From: Aspidapion aeneum
Taxonomy: Eukaryota > Arthropoda > Insecta > Coleoptera > Brentidae
Direction of reading: 5' to 3'
DNA: 64,000 nucleotides
Assembly: GCA_963576565.1 (NCBI GenBank)
Contig: OY755044.1
Location: forward strand, 52,463,347-52,527,346
In this document: positions 58,494-64,000 of the stretch, in pieces
Layout of the letters: the number at the start of each line of letters is the position of its first letter
How positions within the stretch are numbered: position 1 is the stretch's first letter
The notes under the pieces: model-generated
The model's database searches: none
Seen by the model: only the letters and a program-made list of their open reading frames with translations
What the model was told of the DNA's origin: nothing
Translations under genes and position numbers: made by a program

Positions 58494-58912
58494 CAGTACA
58501 GTCCCGATTATCCGAAATAATATGGACCAAAGTGATTTCGGATAATCGAAATTTCGGTTAATCCGATTTTTGTTTTGGAAAATAGGAGTTTAGAATGCGT
58601 ATATCATTAGATCGATTTGTAACACTGTCGGCCAGTGGCGTATATAGCAAAAAGTTTCGGGGGGCCCGAGTCCCCATGAGGCCGTATTTTATATATACGC
58701 CACTGCTGTCGGCTAACTAAAACAATTCGAATTTTAGACCGTCGTATTGCCGTGAAACCCCGAGGGGAACCACCTAGCAGTATAGGTGAATCCCAGACGC
58801 GTTTCGTATAATGCGAATTTTTTCGGTTAATGGGGATTTTTGTTTTTAAATAGTTTGTTTCGGATAAACCGGATTTTGGAAAATCGTGATTCGGATAATC
58901 GGGATTGTACTG
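58494..58912. mobile_element. pogo/Tigger-type MITE
   Basis: The inverted ends CAGTACAGTCCCGATTATCC and complement (one mismatch) are flanked by TA on both sides (58492-58493, 58913-58914). Ends with GATTATCCGAA-type sequence are characteristic of pogo-group elements. It is interrupted by a hAT MITE at 58633. Confidence 0.85.
58633..58705. mobile_element. Small hAT-type MITE nested in the pogo MITE
   Basis: 73 bp, CAGTGGCGTATATA...TATATACGCCACTG, with perfect 8-bp duplication CTGTCGGC (58625-58632 and 58706-58713). An internally deleted relative of 1708-1895. Confidence 0.92.
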
Positions 58913-58914
58913 TA

Positions 58915-60539
58915 TTTAAATTTCAGGAATAGGGAATGGGTGGGCGTGCGGGTGTTAAGTTGTGTTCAAGATTTTTTTCTATTAATTCGTTTTGATCTAT
59001 TTGTTTCCAAATTTACAAACCATGCGCATGGTTTGAGGTCACTTATCTCAAAAACAGTTTAATAAATTTTTAAAACTTTTACACGACTGGAAAGACACTT
59101 AGCAGACCGTTAAAACTTTGTGTCAATGACCCATTTTTCCTATTCAAAATAATGGGGGTCAGGTGCACCCCTCAAAATGTGCGCGTGCCACAATTTTTTT
59201 TTAAAAACCAAACCCTTGAAGACAAACTCACCATGTCTGAGCGCTTTTTATAAACCAATAAAAAAAATACCCAAAACGCCGCTGTTATCACTTTTCTTGT
59301 ATATTGAAAGACACTGTATGCAGTCGAATCAATCAAGTATAATATTTTGAATTAAAATTCATATGAATTTTCATCTTTTAAATATCGAATTTCATCATTA
59401 TACCTAGAACGTACCAATAAATGAAAAATAGACCTGACCTCATATTAGAAACAAATTAATTATCTAAATTGAATCGTACAGGCGGTCAAACGATCATCAA
59501 TTCAGTTTTGTTGGATCATTTATTAATGTTTTGAGATGATCGCCTAAGTAATAATCAGTGTGACAACCAAGCATGAAAATCATGAAATTAATCGATGAAT
59601 TCTTTAGAGCTTACTCGGGATGGAAAATCAAAGGCGACAAAATTTTTGATAATAATTCTATGCCTTAAGCTTCTTTTTCTTTCTAACCGTGACTTTTTCG
59701 CCGACACTAAGGCCGCCAGTAGTAGTTAATATATATAGGTTTTGGACCACGTTTTCCATGTAAATCTCCATAAGACGAAAAGGTGGTCATTTTTTGAATA
59801 TGTCACAGAATATTCAGCTAGAGACAGTAATTTTTATATGAGTTATCTTTTACTGTCCAGTCTAACACTTTAAAGGTTTTTAAATTCTCAAGGAGCGAGT
59901 GAATTTTCACAATCTGTACAATAATTATTAAGCTGCTCTGACATCTTATGCTTGTTACAGAAATGTATTTAACTGAAACAGTGGACTAGTTAAATCTGAT
60001 CATAATACTTTGATGACTATGGTTTAGTCATGCAATTTTAACACCCAATAAATAGTTTTGTTTTTCAGAAAATATTTTATTACTCTTTATGAGTTTTATA
60101 TTATTTCTGTTTTTCAATTTTAGGCACTACTAAACCAAGGTAAATAATAATAGCACAAGATTACTTATTATTTATTTATTGTTAAAAGTATGCAATATCA
60201 CTACAGTAAATCATTATTACTAATTTTAGTTGCTATAGCTATACCTACACGCATGATCGAATAATTATATTTTAGCAGTTATATTATAATAATTATAATA
60301 CCATTATGGATAATATGACTATTACTATGGAAGTGTATATATTAATGTTTACATTAAAATACTAGGTGTTACCCTACGCATATGATATCACTACATATTT
60401 TATATAATAATATATAAATATCATTTTTATTCTTAGACAAAACAAAGATTACATTCAGGTTTAGAACTAAGATAAGATACATAAACAAACACTATGTAAG
60501 CAAACAACACATTACTAAGCTTAAATTAAAACTATATTT
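58915..60539. other. Intergenic, no gene recognised
   Basis: AT-rich; nothing supported. It may include the flank of the Polinton downstream of its polymerase. Confidence 0.5.
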
Positions 60540-63500
60540 TCACTTAATACAATAGTGCCCCCACGGCAACGTTTCATAAGACTCTTTTGAAATAGACCGT
60601 TTGTTATCCAGGGGACTCAGTCCGATTTTCGTCTGTTTTACAGTGTATAGGCGGTGCTTTTCGGATCTTATAAGATTTTGCGTAACTATTTTTTCTTGAA
60701 ATGTATTTAGGCAGTCAACATAGTCCTCAAATGATAATTTTGTTTTAACAACATTTTGCTTTACACCCTTGGCTTTCTTAGTCACTCTTGCAGCTTTACT
60801 TTTAGTATCCGCTACTTTTGTAGCGTACATTTTAGCTCTAAGGCCAATAAAATGCGTCATTATTTCTCCATTGTTTTCATCTTTCATCATTCCTAGAACC
60901 TTTTTATTTACCCTCGGAATGTTATGTATGTTGTCTTCAGCATAATCCGAGGTGTCAAAATACTTGTGGCAGTCCCTCCGTATTGAATCATAAATGTCAT
61001 GATTTTGGATGTTATAAACTAAACTGTCAGTATCTGTATATGCAACAGTACAATCCTTACCAAAAGCGGGTACCATGTAGTTATAGTGAAAATCATATAT
61101 AGTTGTTTTGGCAATGTCCAAAATACACATTCCCACATATATCGGTTTATTGAAATATATTTCTGTTTTTTCAAGTTCAACAGCAACCAAATTTTCATTA
61201 AATATGGTTATACTTTTAAACTCTGGTCGAGAAATCAGAGCTTCAGCTCCAAATCGTCCGTCCCATTTCTTGATTAATTTGACAACACTGTGATTTCTAA
61301 TATTTTCCATGGTTTTTCCAAACACGGCGTTGTTCATTAATTTGAAAAGGTTTTTTTCAAATTCATTTTTAGCATTCTGTCTTAATCGAGTATTTAAGTC
61401 AATATATGGTTTCAGCCATGCGGATTGCTCAAAACATAAAATTCTATGAATTGTTTTAAGTTTTATACCAAGTCTCAAAGCTTGTTTTAAATTTGTATAG
61501 TGAATTACATAATCCTTTTTATTATGCAGTGTAGCCATAATTTTTTTATTTTTTGGGTTCTTGTCTCCACCAGGCGGACACTGATGTTCAGGGCATAAAG
61601 GTAAGTCTGAGAAATAGTCGTGTAATTCAACCGGAATGAACAAGTCGACTTCTAGAATGTATCCCTCACTTGAGTCATCCTCAATTTTGGAAACATCAAA
61701 ATAAGTAATTTTGTCACTTTCTAACCAACTAAATTTACTTTAGGCAATAACTGACTCATACTAAATCCATACTGATTATTAATGTCAAAATACATCAAAA
61801 AAGATGTTTCTTTGTATGAGTCATAGTTAGCCATGTATTTGTTGTTGGCCTCGACGTATCTTTTTGAACATTGGCTCAACCCTCCTCTAATACCGCGCTC
61901 TATAAAAGTGACCATATTATAGTCCGTCAAAAGCTCTAATTTTTGTTGCGTATGGTATAGCATACAATCCCATGTGTAACCAGGAAGGGTAAAATAGTTC
62001 GCAGGGTCCAAACCATACGTTTTATGACAACTTTCCCTAAATTGCTGAAATACCTGCATTAAGAGGACTATGTCAATTTGCATATAAAATTCCATATAAT
62101 CTTGTAGGGTTTCACAACCAAAACTTTCCCATACATCCAGTGCATGCTCATAATCAATTGAGGAAATTTTTTTGTTTTCCAGGACGTTAAAGAAATGACG
62201 TTTTTCAGGCAAAGACGTCTCTTTTAATTTTTTCCAACTATCCATGTAGTCATAACAAAAAATTCCCTTTTTGAAAATAAGTTTATATTGTTCGTCAGAC
62301 AAGTGAGGAAATTAATTTTTGATCAGCGGATACTCCTCAAGATATGAAGCAAGCTTATCCAAGCTGCTGACCATAAAGCGAAAAGAATCGATAAATCTAA
62401 ATTCAATTAAATTGCCGTTAATTTTTTTGGTAAATGCTATATATTTTTCTTTGTTAACTGGCAGCAAATTTATTGAGCCATCCAAATTGGCGATGTTTTC
62501 AATTATCAAATGTCCATCATAAGAGCTAAGGTTGTGAAATACTACAGGGACAGTATGACTATCCTGAAAATTTAGATTACAACTTTCATGCGCAGGGCCA
62601 CGGTACTCTGAAGTAAGGTGACAGTGGTCGCGTATTTTCTTGTCACCAACTGAAAAATTCTGTTCACAAATATGACATCTTTTAGCTTTGTTAAAGTTAA
62701 GTTTTTGTTTCTTACTTAATAGTTCCATGGGCAAGTCACAGAGAAATACAGTTTCTAAGTTTTCAGCGAACTCCAGTAATTGTTTACTAAACCATTCCAT
62801 ACAGTCAGGCCCCGTGTACGACCGATAAAATGAAAGGGAATCATCATAAGCACATTTTACGTAGTACCCCACTGAACAAGGCACATGCTGCTGATATTTT
62901 TGAGTTCTTTTACTACTATTTTTTAGCATAGGCATCAGTAAGCATTCGATGTCGCAATAAATAATGAAGGATGCAAATTGTTTATTTTTAAAGTTTTTAA
63001 ATTCTACAATGTTGTTCTCTTTATTTGGTAATTTCGGAACCACGATACTGCCAATAATTTGGCAGTCTTTTATATGTTGGTCGAGTCCATCCTTCGAATA
63101 AAAATAATGCAGGCATCTGTCGCAAATGTATTTAACTTTTGAGAATTTGCTAAGTTGTCTACTCACGAGCCTTGAAAGATTTTTTATCCATACAAAGTGG
63201 TAAGTTGGTGCAGAAAGATCTTTTATCTCTTCATTCTCTAAATAATAGTTATTTTGTACTAATAACAAATTAACATGTTTTTCTTACTTTTCCCCGGTAA
63301 TATAAGCAGGCAGTACTTTAAAACTGTTTTCATTATGTTTTTGCAGGCGATATATATTAATAGATATATTGTTTTGCTTTTCAAAGCGAGCAACTTGGTT
63401 TAAAGTCATTGGAAACTTTATTCCCTTTAAATTTAACACCTCTTGAGGATGCGGATAGGATGAGACTCTATTTGAGTGGTTTTCAACAGGAAACATTGCT

Positions 63501-64000
63501 GACATAATCGCCCAGCCAAAGCACAAATCATCAGTATTTTGTACAGTTACACATGCTTTTTTATTTAAAATAAATTTAGGCATTTTTAAATGATAACCTG
63601 CGCGAAGCATATTAAATTTATTCATAGCGATAATAAGATTGTGTATTTTTATAAGAGACCATCCAGATTGATTTTGCTGAAATTCTTCCAAATTTGTTAA
63701 AAGCAAATCCTTAACATTCTTATCAAACCAGTTTTTCAAATTGGTATTATTGTCAATTACAGCATTGGTAGTACTAAAATGTTTAGTTTCCGTAATTAAT
63801 TCCTTTTGCTTTGTAATTTGAAAATCTCCACTTAAGACAGTGTTTACCTTAATCATGTTCTCTTTTTTTAAAACATTTTTAATTCTACGTTTAAATAAAC
63901 TGAAGCTATCCGTCAGAAATTGCTGCGCATCAGTGTGTTTTAAATTTGTAATTACACCACTTCTTACCCTACTGTTAAAGGCTGACCTTACATCTTCCCA
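60540..64000 (-). pseudogene. Polinton/Maverick protein-primed DNA polymerase B (interrupted, 5' end off window)
   Basis: Minus strand, open to the right edge. In order: the N-terminal region typical of arthropod Polinton polymerases (63997-63284); exonuclease motif I in YCDIECLL (near 62955); a treble-clef/HNH-like insert CHIC...DHCH...HESCN (near 62685-62580); exonuclease II FHNLSSYDGHLI (near 62540); exonuclease III YMQIDIVLL (near 62080); polymerase A YFDINNQYGFSMSQLLP (near 61785-61735); motif B NNAVFGKTMEN (near 61335-61310); and motif C YTDTDSLVY (near 61040). The natural end is at 60540. Breaks: stops at 63284 and 62312, and a frameshift between 61740 and 61640. In the family it copies the element with a terminal protein. 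No integrase, ATPase, capsid gene or TIR of the element is in the window. Confidence 0.9.

Overview
The window is eukaryotic, AT-rich and almost wholly made of transposable elements in various states of decay. Their mix (Jockey and R1/LOA-type non-LTR elements, Ty3/gypsy, BEL/Pao, Penelope, mariner-type, hAT-type, pogo-type, Transib/RAG1-like and Polinton/Maverick elements), the short 57-bp intron and the TATA plus TCAGT promoter of the gypsy LTR point to an arthropod. An insect with a large repeat-rich genome is most likely, possibly a beetle, but the species cannot be told from the sequence. No host gene was recognised.

Layout. 0.2-1.7 kb: foldback repeat, then a hAT-type MITE. 2.9-8.5 kb: a minus-strand Jockey-like fragment split by a full-length R1/LOA-like element with a 10-bp target duplication. 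8.5-10.5 kb: a 1.5-kb (TTCGG)n array, a TTAGG-like patch and a second AT-rich tandem array. 11.9-13.05 kb and 35.1-36.4 kb: two inverted copies of one complex repeat. 14-29.8 kb: a minus-strand gypsy element carrying a complete BEL/Pao element (14638-21945, TSD TCTGG) and a Penelope element (24348-28921). 30-33.6 kb: foldback elements, including a perfect 212-bp-arm hairpin, and a tandem duplication. 38.25-40.17 kb: a complete but broken mariner-type transposon with TA target duplication. 41.15-51.44 kb: two Transib/RAG1-like transposons. 52.7-58.9 kb: a 91-bp palindrome, a 2.9-kb long-TIR element and nested MITEs. 60.5-64 kb: the protein-primed DNA polymerase of a Polinton/Maverick, running off the window edge.

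The most interesting part is 41.7-51.4 kb. Two diverged transposase genes share the RAG1 catalytic pattern (D, D, E) and its CxxC...HxxxxH zinc ligands. Each lies between terminal inverted repeats that start CACATAA or CACAATG, like the recombination signal heptamer, with 5-bp target duplications. The first sits inside a pair of inverted arrays of a 15-bp unit (TACGCGCTATTTTGA). Both genes are interrupted by stops and frameshifts, so they look inactive.

The insertions give a relative history: gypsy before BEL and Penelope; Jockey before the R1/LOA-like element; the 41.15-45.43 kb foldback before its MITE and Transib; pogo MITE before the hAT MITE at 58.6 kb.
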